Shown here in pieces: positions 33,708 through 46,159 of a stretch of 64,000 bases of DNA; the first letter of the stretch is position 1; every line of letters begins with the position of its first letter. The notes beneath the pieces were generated by a model. It was not told where the DNA came from, made no database searches, and was given only the letters and a program-made list of their open reading frames with translations. Both the position numbers and the translations under genes were made by a program. Source of the stretch: Laccaria trichodermophora (lineage: Eukaryota; Basidiomycota; Agaricomycetes; Agaricales; Hydnangiaceae); the NCBI GenBank assembly GCA_018417955.1, contig JACTVC010000026.1, positions 248,001 through 312,000 on the forward strand. The letters are read 5' to 3'.

Positions 33708-33896
33708 TTTATTATCTGCATAATTTTTACACATCATATACCCTCGCTCCCGGCACGTTCCGAAAGCTGGCCAAACACGTTGGCTTTGTTGCCACGTCGT
33801 CGTCTTTCGTCTTCCCACCACCACCTTCCCTCCACATCCAACCTCGTTCGACACACCCAACGATCGCACCTCGTTTCCACCCACCACCACGCACGT

Positions 33897-36724
33897 ATGG
33901 CGAAAAAGAAGACTACGCCAGCGAAGTCGAGGAAGCGTCAAGCGTCAAACGCTGACGAGCAGCCAGTCAAACGCAGCCGACGCGGCCAGAACAACGACAA
34001 CCACGACAAGCAAGAAGATTCCGACCAGTGGGCCGACGAGGAGCAGGCCATGGAGACCAAAGGAAGGGCAGGAAAGGGGGGAAAGCGAGGGCGGGCGAAG
34101 GCACCTGCCCAAAGGTGCGTACGCCCGTAATCGATGGCAATCGTCGATGACGATTGCCATCGATCGGGTGCGATCCTTTCCCCAATTCCTCGCAACTAAC
34201 GTTTTCTACAGGAAAACCGCCCAGGACCGCAATCGAGAAGATGCGGCGCTCGCATCGCCGCCCAGGTCAAAGCAAACGCCGTACGTATCCCCTCCCCTCG
34301 TCCTTTTTTTATTTTTTATTTCTATTCTAGTGCCGAGCGCGTGTTGTCCGCCAGCGGCATCAGTGTCGCACCCCCACGTCGATCCCTTCGACGCACCGAT
34401 CCCACCTCTGGACAACAACCCACACCAGCCGACGACTCGACCCCTGCTCAGCCCATGCCCGCTTCCGCTACCCAACGCCGCCAGGCTGCCAAACCACGTG
34501 GTGGCCCCAATGAAACCAACGACGATAACCACCCCCTCCAAGATACAAACAGCGACGACGTGAACGGACCCAACGAAGACGAAGAACCGAACAAAGACCA
34601 ACAACCCGAAGACACCCAGCACGACGACGATGACGACAACCAGCACGACGACGACAGCAACCAGCACGACGACGACGACGACAACCAGCACGACGACAAC
34701 GACGACAACCAGCATGACGAACAGCACGACGAACAGCACGACGAACAGCACGACGAGCAGCACATCAACACCGGGAGCGCCGCCCGTCCACACACCAAGC
34801 GTGCCCACGTCAGCACCAACACCCCCAGCACCAACGCCGCCGCCACATGTCAGAAAGCCACGCCCGCCAACGCCAGTACCAACACCGCCACACGTCAGCG
34901 CGATGCGCACGCCAACACAATCAACATGACCCCATGCCAGCGTGTCACGCCTGCCAACGTCAACACCAGCACCAATGCAGCCACACGTCGGCATGCCGTG
35001 CCCACCACACGCACAGTCATGGGGAAGCCCAACGCTAACGTAGATAGCCAACGTAATGCAGATAACAACAACACAGGTACGTTAATGCTACCATGTCTTA
35101 TCACAGTCAGGATAAGTGGTTCACTATCCTGACTGTGAAAACTCATCTCGACGTCGGGATGGTAGGTAACCCACCACCCATCCTGATAGTTGAGATGTCA
35201 GGAACTTGTGTCCGTCCTTCATCCATCTGGGTGAAGATGTTTTTATTTTTATTTATATATCTTGTAATATTATGATGACTTGGTGCTAAGTAAACTGTTT
35301 AGAACATTTTCGTGGGCGGCAGCTCAAGCATGATGGCAATCCAAGTCAAGCAGCATCTACACAGCATGAAGGTACCCTTTACCTATCTGTGTTTTATTCT
35401 ATTGTATTAAACTTTCTCAAATACAGATACAGTTATGGCTAGTCCACCAAAAGGGACAATTCCTGCATATGGCTCATCACGTTCGACTGGTGGAGTCTTC
35501 CGGGGAAAAGCTCTGGGCAATTCCATTAACATTGGTGATGCTGTTGAAGTCTGGGAGGAGATGGATGTTTTTAGAGAGGGTCTAGCTCAGAAACCAGTCA
35601 AGGGAAAGATTCACTTCTACATCTCAAACCTCAATCCACCCGATATTGACATCACCAAGTCCTCTTTTATCGCCAATGTCTCTGATATCAGAAAGTGTGA
35701 AACCATTCAAGATGTTATTGGTCGTGGATCCCGAGACTATTCACCTATTCGACGTGAGTTTGATAAAATTTCTGGTGAATATATATTAATCACTCTACAT
35801 AGAACCTGCCTATCGCCTCTTCAAATATGAAGAAGAGGGCTGGAGTGTCCAAGGACACTATGAATCAATCATGAAGCGCAAACCAACGGATGAGGACTAT
35901 GTAGAGTGGTTGGATGATGAGCAGAACAGAAAGATTATTCGTATTTTGGGTGTAAGTCATTTATTAGACTCTTTTTGAATTATTTTAATAAAATGTCTGG
36001 TTTCTAGACTACATTTGATCCTAGTCTCTCAGTAACTTTGCCTGGATTTACAGGCCGTCTTGGTTCTAGCATTGGGTCTCGTTCTGTATCTGCACACTCT
36101 GGCTCTCGTGCAGGCTCTCGTATCACATCTGCTGGTCATTCTTCATCTGCTGTCGAACAAGGTTCATCTCAAGGTCACTGGTTTATTGGAAAAGACAAAC
36201 TGTCTCCAGCATTGAGAAGCCGTCTTGTTGAAGAGCTTAATCTCAATGCTAATTATACAAATCGTTCAGCTACAGGCCTGCGCTTTGCCTGGGGACGATA
36301 TTTAGAATGTACTGCAGCTCTTGCACGGGCCAAAGAATTGGTAGCAGCTGGAAGTTGGCCATCTGACATTCCTGCTTTTACGGAATGGATGGTAATTGAA
36401 GTCTTCATTGGGAGGTCAACATGGTATGCCAACTATGTTCCAGCCTTTGGAGCAATTGCAGACGAAGAAACAGCCTTTCCTGAAATGAGGGACTGGTTGG
36501 ATAGTCCACCAGATCAAGTCCATCGATCTGATACTGAGCGTCTTTGGGGTATTCGGGATCAGCTGGCTTTTACTATGGAGGAAATAAAGAAGTGGCAGGA
36601 CAATGGTGGAACTTTGGACAAAAATTATAGTCCAACTCCTAGTCCAGAACCAGATGGTTCCTCAAAAGGAAAGGGCAAGGGAAAGGTTAAGGCTCAGTCA
36701 AAGTCTCACAAGAAATTGAAGTAG
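33897..36724 (+). CDS. KDZ-S2 gene 1: basic plus Asp-rich nuclear-type protein
   Basis: Exons fit at 33897-34114, 34212-34279, 34331-35076, possibly a small one near 35320-35372, then about 35428-35753, 35803-35951 and 36008-36724. Exon 1 is strongly basic (MAKKKTTPAKSRKRQ..., KRSRRGQ). Exon 3 holds a long run of QHDDD/NQHDE units at about 34615-34765, followed by TPPNAST-like repeats. The later exons look folded: GSSRSTGGVFRGKALGN, YRLFKYEEEGWSVQGHYES, then LSPALRSRLVEELNLN and EWMVIEVFIGRSTWYANY, ending in a Lys-rich tail. KDZ-S1 carries a homologue. I do not know the family. The modular layout suits a DNA-bound accessory factor (inference). Confidence 0.72.
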
Positions 36725-36738
36725 TAGATTTTTTCTTC

Positions 36739-38269
36739 TTGATTTTCAGTTCAAAGTCACTAATGTTTTTTCTTTGTACTTGTAGCTCAGTTTTGAACAG
36801 TATTCCATTTTTTTACAGATTTGTAGTGTCTCTTGGCTCTCTTGGTTTCACCATCATATGCACTTTACTCTCTCTTTTGAAAGCCTTTACTTCCACTATA
36901 ACTGCTTTCTCGTTTATGACAATTGTAGTGTCTCTTGGCTCTCTTGGTTTCACCATCATATGCACTTCATTATCTCTTTTGAAAGGCTTTACTTCCACTG
37001 TAACTGCTTTCTCGTTTATGACAAGGCTATGCATTATTCTTGCCTTTGTGCCTTTGGTCTCTGCAGCTCCAAAAACACAGCCATTTCCCAATCTGCCATT
37101 CAAAGTTTTCAGTGGATTTGTAGAACAAACATTTGGTTCAAATATATCATTGGCTACAGTGCTTCTTCTCTTATTTACAATGACTGAAAATCCTGAATTG
37201 CTCAGTCTACATGCCCGCCAACAGCATCCAGCTGAGGGTGAAAATAAAACTGTAGCTTCTGGATGGATTCGTTCTTTGTCACGTGCTATAATGCACCGAT
37301 TGAAGGATGATATTAAAACAGTACTTCGTCCTGGAGAATATCGGCCAAAGCAAAATCACCAAGTCACAAAATTGTCTACCAAACTTGATGCATTTGCAAA
37401 CTTATTGAATCTTACCCCATATGACCATCGGGGAAAGTTCAAAGAGAGACTGCAGCCAGTTTCCTATATTGCAATTCAAGCTGTTCATGCTATTTGTCCT
37501 GATAGCATTACTTGTGTTGATCAACGGTGTGCTTCTAGAGCTCTTTTGCAAATAACCAGACCAAGAGATGTCCCATTGGTTACCTTAATCAAAGACAATA
37601 TTCCTTATGAGGATGTTCCTGTTCTGACAGGCAAATGCATGCAATGTGGTGCTATCTATTATGCAGATCATGAGCACTTTAAAGATAACTATGGTTCTTG
37701 GACCAAGTGCTATCTAAATTCTGCACGATTTCTAAAGATAGGACAGTCTACTTGGGTTGACAGAAATTTTACACACTCTGTTCTCAGTGGAATGTATAAT
37801 TTCCAAACCACACATTTCATTGTTGACTCTTATCATTATATCAATCATCGCACATTGGATTATTTGTGCCGCAAATGGTGTAACCCTGGTCCATTAAATG
37901 GTTCTGCTCCAAATCTTGTCAAAGTTGCTCATGATAAGAATGGTCGACCATATCTTCAACAGGCATTTAATACACAGGTATGCATTATGCATTTCTATTA
38001 ATTTTAATTTGATTTGACTGACTCAATTTTAGGCATGTGAACAATTGAATTCTTGGCTTGGAGGATTTGAGTCCATTCTCAAACGAATGAAAACTGGAAA
38101 TTTTGATTGGTTTTTGCATACCATGCTTTTCTATCACACTCAGCATGTTATTCAAAAGCAAGGACAGCAGAAAGAGCCTCACCAAATCATTCAAATTAAT
38201 GATGATGAGGATGATGACAGTGAAGAAACTATTATAGAGAGACATTGGGATGTGGAAGATGATGGCTAA
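36739..38269 (+). CDS. CxC5/CxC6-type cysteine-cluster protein, KDZ-associated, possibly transposase-like
   Basis: Exon 1 to 37977 and exon 2 38033-38269 join as NTQ|ACEQLNSW. The best start may be the Met at 37019 (MTRLCIILAFVPLVSAAP, a hydrophobic segment), because the stretch before it is a tandem duplication. Cysteine pairs sit in ITCVDQRCASRAL and GKCMQCGAIYYADHEHF, then VDSYHYINHRTLDYLCRKWC. The C-terminal block reads ACEQLNSWLGGFESILKRM, NFDWFLHTMLFYH. This arrangement is that of the cysteine clusters described next to KDZ transposases in basidiomycetes. The Asp in VDSYHY and the Glu in CEQLN could be the second and third acidic residues of an RNase H-like fold, but I cannot place the first. 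Confidence 0.75.
36821..37024 (+). repeat. 102-bp tandem duplication before the CxC gene core
   Basis: Two copies, from 36821 and 36923, share TTGTAGTGTCTCTTGGCTCT and the following CTTGGTTTCACCATCATATG. They encode a repeated hydrophobic VVSLGSLGFTIICT segment. Either the protein has a doubled membrane segment or this is untranslated leader. Confidence 0.85.
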
Positions 38270-38404
38270 AGTGATGTACTATGTAGTATTGGATGTATTA
38301 CATAGTATTGGATGTATTATATAGTATTGGAGTCAATGTTTTTTTTTTGAAACTGCACTCAAACATTAAATGCCTTAAGACAGTCAAAAATGAGTGTAGT
38401 CCAT

Positions 38405-38545
38405 CTCAAGTCAGGTGGAGTCCAGACAGAGTCTAGGTGGAGTCCAGACAGAGTCTATGCAGACTCCGGATGGACTCCAGCTACGTATATGTATTTCAGG
38501 ATCACACAGCCGGAGTCCATCTGGAGTCCATCTGGACTATGTGGG
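38405..38545. repeat. right subterminal repeats of KDZ-S2
   Basis: Repeated GGTGGAGTCCAGACAGAGTC and GGAGTCCATCTGGA words, inverted relative to the left cluster at 33350-33575. Confidence 0.85.
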
Positions 38546-38570
38546 GGAGTGTAAAGTACACGCCCAGTGG

Positions 38571-40831
38571 CTCAACCACCCATGGATTTTGGCATACACG
38601 GAAATGGCCCGAGCGGGATCGGTTGATTGGACCAAAATGTTCTCGATCCCACAACCCACCACCCCTACCTTCTTTATGGAAGGTTATGCCAGTCCCTCTC
38701 CCCCTTTACCTCCATCTTCGGCCAATTCATCGCTCCCAGTCACAGTCCCAACTCCCCCATTGCCGGTACCGACAGCTTCATCATCGCTCCCGGCCCCAAC
38801 AAAACCAACTCTGCCTCGGGCAAAATCAACCGATCCTGTGCCAGCAGCTGAAACAAAGTCCAAGAGTAAGACAAAGTCTCAGCGAAAGAAACCTGAGGCC
38901 GGGTCCAGCGCCCAGCCACGATCAGAGGTGACTCCTGATGACACCGCTGCCCCCTCCACCTCAGTCCAAAGCAAAAAAAGAAAAGGGGACTCGATCGAAG
39001 CCAGGACAAAGAAGACTAGAACCGTGAGCGTGGAGTACATCAGCAGCAGCAGTGAGGACGAACCAGTGAAGCCGAAGTCGGCAGTCAAGGTGGAGATACC
39101 ACGCGCGTCCCAGCCCCAGTTCTCCCGCATGACACCCAGTGTCGGTCTTATGCGATATCCCAAGTTAGACCCCGATGCCGGTCCTCCCAAGACTGCCATG
39201 GCCGCTTTAAGGCAAGCCAAAACTGCTGAGCGTTTGGAGAATCAGAATGCCGCGATTGCAAAAGGCAATTATCAGCTTGCGGATATACCCTGTCTGGCCT
39301 GCAGCAAACGCCAAGATCGAGACATTGTTCCATGCGCTATCTGTTCCCCCCCACAACAAGGATCCTGCTTCACCTGCAGCACAGGTAAGACGACCTGCAC
39401 ATATGCAGTAACCAAGTCTGCAGTAACCAAGAAAAAGGACACGGACAGTGAGGTGGAAGACGAGATCCAAAAGGGGTTGCAGGATGTTGAAACGGCCACA
39501 GTCTCTGGGGGAGACACCCAAGTGAAGATCGTGAGGAAGAAAGCGAGGTCAAAGCCCAAGCCCAAGGTGAAGAAGGTGAAGCAGGATGTCAAAGACAAGG
39601 GCAAGGATGTCGAAATGGCCGAAGTCGGGCATGATGCGGAGCATGCGATTGACGTGGACATGGAGGTTGGTCCGACAATGGGAAAGGGGAACCAAAAGCA
39701 GTCCGAGGGTGGTATCGACATTGAGATGGCCGAAGTCAAACATGAGGGAACCGAGGTCGGTGCCATTCCAAAAGCCGACAAAGACGTGGGCCGGGTGACT
39801 CCCACCATAATCATTGAGCCACCCACACCACACACATCGGCGATTTTCAAGAGCACTGAGACCGAGGTCGGTACCAGCACTGACAAAGGAAAGGGCCGGG
39901 AGTTTGGGCTGCCAGCCAGTGAGATGGAGTGGATCGTGCCCGAGTTACCAGTGCGGCCGGGTAAAAATTTCATAAAACTCATTATTCATTATTCTTTGCT
40001 GACTTCGTTTATAGAATTGGGTTTGGCTGTCAATTATATGCAACAAAGCTTTACACCCCCACCTGTCGAGCGGACCGAGGTCACTTCCTGGCTGGAAGGT
40101 TCGCGTTCGGTATCTCGTTCTCGGCAGGTCAGCCCACCAGATCCCAAGGAGGTTCATCGTAAGCTTCAAGTTGTTTTCTCATTTCCCATGATTCTCAACT
40201 TGAAAACTTAGTTGACACGGCGCTCTATCAGAAGAGGATTGACTTTAGGTCCTTGAGCCCCCCACCGAACTTTGATATGCAGATGATGCAGCAGGAGATC
40301 AGAAGACTTGCTCACGGCCAAGCCGACCTCCTGCAGAAACTCCGAGACCAACAAGCACAAGTCAGCGTCATGGAGTTGTCTACTCCTAGTATGCAGGAGT
40401 ATTCGGCATTTGTGGTCCGAAAACAAGATATTGATCCAAGTGCCCTTCTCCCCCCGGCGATTGACTCACCCGTGACCCTTTCACAACGTCTTTTGGCGCT
40501 CGAAGAGGTTACCCGGTTTATGCAAGATCAAGAGATGGCTAGCCGTCCTCTCGTGGAGAAAATTTCAAGTCTGGAATCCACTGTTTGGTTTCAGGAAGAA
40601 AAAATCACTGGAGCGACTCGCCGGATGGACCGTATTGAAGAGTCTGCCCACATGCGTTGGAAGGAAACACAAGAAGATTTGCAGTCCATCCGAAGTGATC
40701 ACCAGAGACTGGAAGCCGAGGTCAGGGAAGCCGTTAAGACACTGGAGAACAAGTGGGAGACTACGCCAGCTGCGTTACAAGAGAGTCTCACCTGGGGCTT
40801 TGAGAAACTCGCAAGCCACATCGAAACTGCC
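38571..40831 (+). pseudogene. cysteine-cluster coiled-coil gene of KDZ-L, part 2 of 3
   Basis: Continues from 33338. A Ser/Pro-rich stretch and a Lys-rich segment (TKSKSKTKSQRKK, KKRKGDS) come first. At about 39291-39410 lies a Cys-rich motif, CLACSKRQ...VPCAICS...SCFTCSTG..TCTYA, with C-x2-C pairs suited to binding zinc. Repeats of VEMAEVGHD / IEMAEVKHE follow. Introns are near 39961-40012 and 40159-40210. The last exon has a long coiled coil (MMQQEIRRLAHGQADLLQKL, RLEAEVREAVKTLENKW). At 40831 FBB-1 interrupts ...ASHIETA; the frame resumes EVTLHDLTKSV at 48774. The function is unknown; by its motifs it may bind nucleic acid and self-associate. Confidence 0.78.
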
Positions 40832-41809
40832 ACTTCAGTCACCCATTTTAGGGTACCTGTGAGGTATATGAATTCTTTGATTTAGGGGACCTCCATGGTA
40901 CCCATTCCAAGGGTGGTATAAGAGCACATACCAATACCATGGTACCATGGTATGGAAAACCCATACCATACCAATACCATGTTACCATACCATACCATGT
41001 CACCTCATACCATACCATGCCATACCATACCATCATACCATACCATACCATACCATCATACCAGGGTGTCTGGGGTCCTTTTTCAAAATATATAAATTCT
41101 TTCTGCAGGCTGCAATACTGGTCCATTGGGTGCCATTTTTTGTGGAAAGCTTCTTGATGTTTTTCCCAAGATTTTAAGATACAAATGGAGGCTATATAGT
41201 CAAATCCATCCTTTGAAAATCAGTTCAAATGAGCTTAATCCCAGCTTTTTCCATGCATCAAAAGCCATTTATTGATACATATCTTTCCCAGTCCTTTCAA
41301 TTACAATTAGAACAATATTCATCACAAATAAATCAATGCTGCATCAGTATTTGAGAAGCAAAGAAAAGAAAACATTTTGTGTATTGGCTATAGTCCTGGA
41401 CCATGCATGATACCATGCATTGCAAAAGCATGGACTTGAGCTAAATTATTATCCAACAGCCTAGGCTGAAATATGCACTTCAACTAATCAACTACATTAA
41501 GTACCCTTCACAGATGATTCATTTCAAAAGCCTGAAATTTGGATTCAAAAAGTGCCATGCTGTTGCTGTCAAAGAAGTATGTGTATATATTTACTATTTG
41601 AAAACTACATATGATGGAATCAAAGTATTGTTGTTCTGAGAATTTGACCAAAGTTGTCATTATCAAAATATTTGGTCCAATCCAAAGTCTTGTCAATTGG
41701 AGAGCCAGGGGTACAGATTAAGGAAGCTCCTGTTGGCCATGGCCTCCCAAAACCATGATACTATGTTCAGCCTTATTCATATCACATGTGGTATGATAAT
41801 ATCATACCA

Positions 41810-42230
41810 CAACCATTCATACCATACCACAACTATTCATACCAAACTATGGTATTGCCCCCTCACCATACCATACTATGGTATTGCCATCTCACACCAT
41901 ACCATACTATGGTATTCATCTCATACCATACCATGGTATTGCCCCCTCACCATACCATACTATGGTATTGCCATCTCATACCATACCATGGTATCGCACC
42001 CTCACCATACCACACCATGGTATTGCCATCTCATACCATACCATGGTATTGCACCCTCACCATACCACACCATGGTATTGCCATCTCATACCATACCATG
42101 GTATTGCACCCCCATACCATACCATACCATGGTATTGCACCCCCATACCATACCATACTATACCATGGTATTGCACCCTTATACCATACCATGGTACTCC
42201 ACTCCCATACCATACCATGTTGTTTGATGT
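41810..42230. repeat. ATACCATGG minisatellite, left arm of FBB-1
   Basis: Same 26-27 bp units as at 13171-13700, mirrored at about 47370-47780. The unit number differs from FBB-2, as expected for a fast-changing minisatellite. Confidence 0.92.
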
Positions 42231-42489
42231 TTAAGGTGCTGTTCTCAGGATCCAGTGTGAATTTCTAAATATGAAAGGTGTGGCTATGCTAAATGAAAAA
42301 GAAATTAATGGGATAGATGCTTAAAATATCACAGGAACCATAATCTATGCAGAGGAAGGCAGAAAACCCCCATTTCGAAGTTTGTTTACATATATTTACC
42401 AATAGCTTTAACCAAAGTAAGGCTACAAAAATTGTAGTGTCCGCTTTTTTCATTAGAAAAGAGAAGTATGATTAGAAAACTTTGTAGTG

Positions 42490-43450
42490 TGCGCTTTGAT
42501 GTGCGCTCTATTTCCTAATTGGGCCATTTCCTAATTGGGAAAAGCGTTACACTTTTTTCTGCCACACCTGATGTCAGGCACAGTGCGCATTTAGGTCGGG
42601 AACTGTTTCCCACGCTTTTTGGGCCAGAAGAGTTAGTGGCTAGCTTAGTGTTGTCATTGTTAATGACGATGTGCGCACTATTTCCTAATTGGGCCATTTC
42701 CTAATCAGGAAAAGCGTTACACTTTTTTCTGCCACACCTGATGTCAGGCACAGTGCGCATTTAGGTCGGGAAATATTTCCCACGCTCTTTGGGCCAGAAG
42801 AGTTAGTGGCTAGCTTGGTGTTGTCATTGTTAATGACGATGTGCGCACTATTTCCTAATTGGGCCATTTCCTAATCAGGAAAAGCGTTACACTTTTTTCT
42901 GCCACACCTAATGTCAGGCACAGTGCGCATTTAGGTTGGGAACTGTTTCCCACGCTCTTTGGGCCAGAAGAGTTAGTAGGCTAGCTTAGTTTTGTCACTG
43001 TTCATGACGATGTTCGCATATTTCCCAATTAGGAAATTCATTACATAATATCAGTTTGTAGTCTCCGCTTTTTTAGACTACAAAAGTTTGTAGTGTGCGC
43101 TTTTTTCATTACAAAAGTTTGTAGTCTTCTGCTTGTGTTCACTACAGAATTACTAGTGTGCGCTTTTTTAGACTACAAAAGTTTGTAGTGTGCGCTTTTT
43201 TCATTACAAAGGTTTGTAGTCTTTTGCTTGTGTTCACTACAAAATTACTAGAGTGCGCTTTTTTCATTACAAAAGTTTGTAGTCTTCTGTTTGGGTTCAC
43301 TACAAAATTACTACTGTGCGCTTTTTTCATTACAAAGTTTGTAGTGTGCGCTTTTTGGACTACAAAAGTTTGTAGTGTTCGCTTTTTTCATTACAAAGGC
43401 TTGTAGTGTCCGCTTTTTTCATTATAAAAGTTTGTAGTGTCTGCTTTTTC
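42490..43450. repeat. 170-bp units and ACTACAAA/GCGC arrays, left arm of FBB-1
   Basis: Three 170-bp units (from about 42500, 42670 and 42840) are followed by alternating TTTGTAGTGTGCGCTTTTTT and CATTACAAAAGTTTGTAGTC words. The right arm holds the mirror at about 46165-47105. Confidence 0.9.
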
Positions 43451-43881
43451 ATTACAAAAGTTTGTGGTCTGCTTATCTTATATATTATATTGTAGTCTCC
43501 TATTATCTATGTAGGTATGACCTGATGTTTCAGGCAAACTGACTGCAGCCAAACAGCTGGCAAATCATTCACACTTTGTACTCTCTAAGGAATTACATTC
43601 AAGACTAACTATTTGAAAGGGCAGGTAGTTCAGTCATGTTCTCATCATATTCAACATTCTTTCCATATATCTGGGGACTCAACTATGTCTGAACATAGCC
43701 AACCTTGACATGTCCTCTCTTTCTACTTCATCATTGGGTAGCTGCCACTACCTGCCCTTTCCAATAGTTAGTCTTGAATGTAATTCCTTAGGGAGTACAA
43801 AGTGTGAATGATTTGCCAGCTGTTTGGCTGCAGTCAGTTTGCCTGAAACATCAGGTCATACCTACATAGATAATAGGAGAC

Positions 43882-46159
43882 AAGCTTTAGACCCGTGCCT
43901 ACGGCACGGCACTCGCTAACGCTCGGCCGTTCCTCCAGCACTGGTCACAGCTTGCCGGGGGCACGCCCCCTGGACCCCCTGGTACACATGTTTAATCCTA
44001 GTTCTGGTACACATGTTCAATTTTGGCTCTTCTTACATCTCAATCAAAATAAAGTTACATTTATCAGTACTTTTACCATTTACATCAATCTAATAATACC
44101 TCTGGATAGACTACATTTTGTGTTACAGTTTGTTGTGAACCATCTTTAAAGAGAACTTTGATACAGTTGCTTGATGTGCAATGTGAAAGAGCCACATAAA
44201 GTTGTCCATGTGTAAACACTGGGGTCTGAACATCCAGTCCTAAATGTTTCACTGACTGTCCCTGAGATTTGTTGATTGTCATGCAAAAGGCCAGGTGAAC
44301 AGAAAATTGCCTTCTGCATAACTGGAATGGAAGTTCACCATTTGAAGGCTCAAATCTTATGCAGGGAATGAATGCTGTGTGTCCTGCAAATTCTCCTCCC
44401 AGAATGCATACTTCTAAAACTCAGGAAGAGGCACAGGTGAGGATTGCCTGGGTTCCATTGCATTGTCCATTTGCTGGATCAATATTTCGAAGGATTATTA
44501 TTGGTGCACCTATCTTGAGTTTCAATTTTGCTAGAGGCATTCCACTAAGGTTGATGGAATTGAGGTATTCTACTGGGTATTCAAATTCACCATCCACACC
44601 TCCTTCTCTCATAACAGAGTCTGCTGAGTGAAATGTTAATTCATTTCCATGCATGCATTGAAGTATAGTTTCATTGAGATCATCAACATCATCATTCTGA
44701 GCTGTCAAAATGGTCCGATCAAGGAAATACTGATGCCAGAGCTCCAGTGGTGGCTTTTCTAGAGGTGGAATCTTTACTTTTCCATCTAGACAGCATGTGC
44801 CAAATACTGGCAGTGCTACAGTACTCTTTGATAATCTCTCACATTTCCAATGTAAAGCATCACACTTAGAGCATATTATATTCATTCTACCCAGTTTAAG
44901 CTTTTCACACTGAGCCTCAACCACAGGCAAGTAAGCAGGTGGGAGGATAACAGAAGCAGCAGGAACAGCAGCAGCAGCAGGAACAACAGCAGCAGCAGGG
45001 ACAGCAGCAGCAGCAGGAATAGCAGGGTGGTCAGCAGGTGGAACAGCAGCAACTAAAGGAGCAGGTACAGGAAGAGGATGATCAGGAAGAGGTGCAGGAG
45101 AAGGCTGCCTTCTTCTGCCTCTCCTTCCAGGTTGAGCAGGTTCATGAGCAGGTGCTCTCCCTCTCCCCCTCCTCCCTCTTGCTCCTACAGGCTGAGGAAG
45201 AGGTAGAGCTGCAGCCAATGCCTGTAAATGAGCAGGTAAGTGTGGATACTGAATACCATTTTGGTTAGGGTGCCCCATATTCTGGAAAAAAGCTTGTTAG
45301 ACAGATAGAAAATAGCTTAATGGTTTTTCTTACCACATCTACCATAGCAGCAGGTCGAAATAGAGGTGGAGGGGCAGCAAGGGGGGCAGCATGAGCCTAA
45401 AAGATATATTAAATATTAGAAAAAGAGATATAACTCTGCAACCTACCTGATTTTGCAAATTACCCACTTGTGCAGCCATCCCAGGAGTAAGGTGAAGAAT
45501 TTGACCATTATATAGAACCTCAACAAATGGATCATCACCTACAGGACCTTGAGGAATTTGAAGAGGAGCAACAGGGGGTGGAATAGGGAAAGGAAGAATA
45601 AAAGGTACACCACCAACAGCAGGATTTTGAGGTGTTCTCCTATGCCCAGGACTTTCCAACATCCTTCCTTGATGCTCTCTTGCCCTCTCTCAATATTTCT
45701 ATGCCTTTGTGGAGTATTAGGAGGAGAATCCCTGGAGAATAAATGATAGTTAAGTAATAAAGGCAGGGAGCAAAAGAAATATCCTACATCAAGACCAAAA
45801 GGACAACTAAAGCATATATTCTGATTAGCCAAAAAAAAGAGAAAAAGATCCACATATTGAAGCAACTAACCAATCAGCAAAACCTTGTGAAATCTTATCA
45901 TCAAAAGTGATCAGAAGCAATCCAAGTGGACAAAATGTCAATTGAAGGTGTCTAAAAATAGTTGAAGGCTTTCCATAATGATCAAGATATTATCCAAAAA
46001 CTTACAAAATAATGTATCAGAGTTCGTGGTGGTTTGTGGAAAAGTGAGGCAGGAGGAGCAGCCTGAAGCCGTGTTAAGAAGTCTCGTGAGGGTGTGAACT
46101 GCTTAGTAAAATAGAGCTGAATTTGTCAGCCATCAATCCTTTGTGTTTTCATGTATAGA
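43882..46159 (-). mobile_element. deleted Helitron inside FBB-1
   Basis: Uninterrupted FBB-2 (11930-11945) reads AGGAGACTACAATATAATAT. Here the same sequence is opened, with AGAC on both sides (43878-43881 and 46160-46163). On the minus strand the insert begins TCTATACATGAAAACAC, as Helitrons begin TC, and ends with the hairpin CGTGCCGTAGGCACG followed by GGGTCTAAAG, close to the CTRR end rule. It encodes only the two ends of a Helitron helicase protein. The four flanking bases could be microhomology, since Helitrons do not usually duplicate their target. Confidence 0.78.
44085..45662 (-). pseudogene. Helitron Rep/helicase protein with the middle deleted
   Basis: Minus-strand exons from about 45662 (MLESPGHRRTPQNPAVGG) lead through a Pro/Ala-rich part with runs of AAAAVPAA to LGRMNIICSKCDALHWKCER and VFGTCCLDGKVKIPPLEKPP, the usual N-terminal signature of fungal Helitron proteins. 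The next residues, LELWHQYFLDRTILTAQNDD, already belong to the last part of the PIF1 helicase, followed by IGAPIIILRNIDPANGQCNG and, after a break, MTINKSQGQSVKHLGLD. The HUH replication-initiator domain and the ATP-binding helicase motifs are missing. The protein cannot act alone. Confidence 0.85.

Larger units (their letters stand above)
33339..38561. mobile_element. KDZ-S2: 5.2-kb KDZ-associated element with CxC-type protein
   Basis: Flanked by GCCCAGTGG (33330-33338 and 38562-38570). Inverted ends share ACTTTACACTCCCCCACATA (left from 33342, right reversed from 38557). Subterminal TGGACTCCAGATGGACTCC repeats follow inside both ends. It holds two plus-strand genes, 33897-36724 and 36739-38269, both with intact frames, and a divergent tRNA-like sequence near the left end. 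The second gene has cysteine clusters of the kind found with KDZ transposases. No full KDZ core as in KDZ-L is present, so the element is either non-autonomous or the second gene is itself a diverged transposase. Confidence 0.92.

Noticed and set aside
34206..35051. 281-codon minus-strand frame over the KDZ-S2 gene
   Set aside because: It is the shadow of the Asp/His/Gln-rich exon on the other strand; the plus-strand exons have proper splice sites and a homologue in KDZ-S1.
33339..38561. Mutator-like (MULE) element, because of the nine-base duplication
   Set aside because: No MULE transposase motifs are seen, and the coded protein has the cysteine clusters found with KDZ elements.
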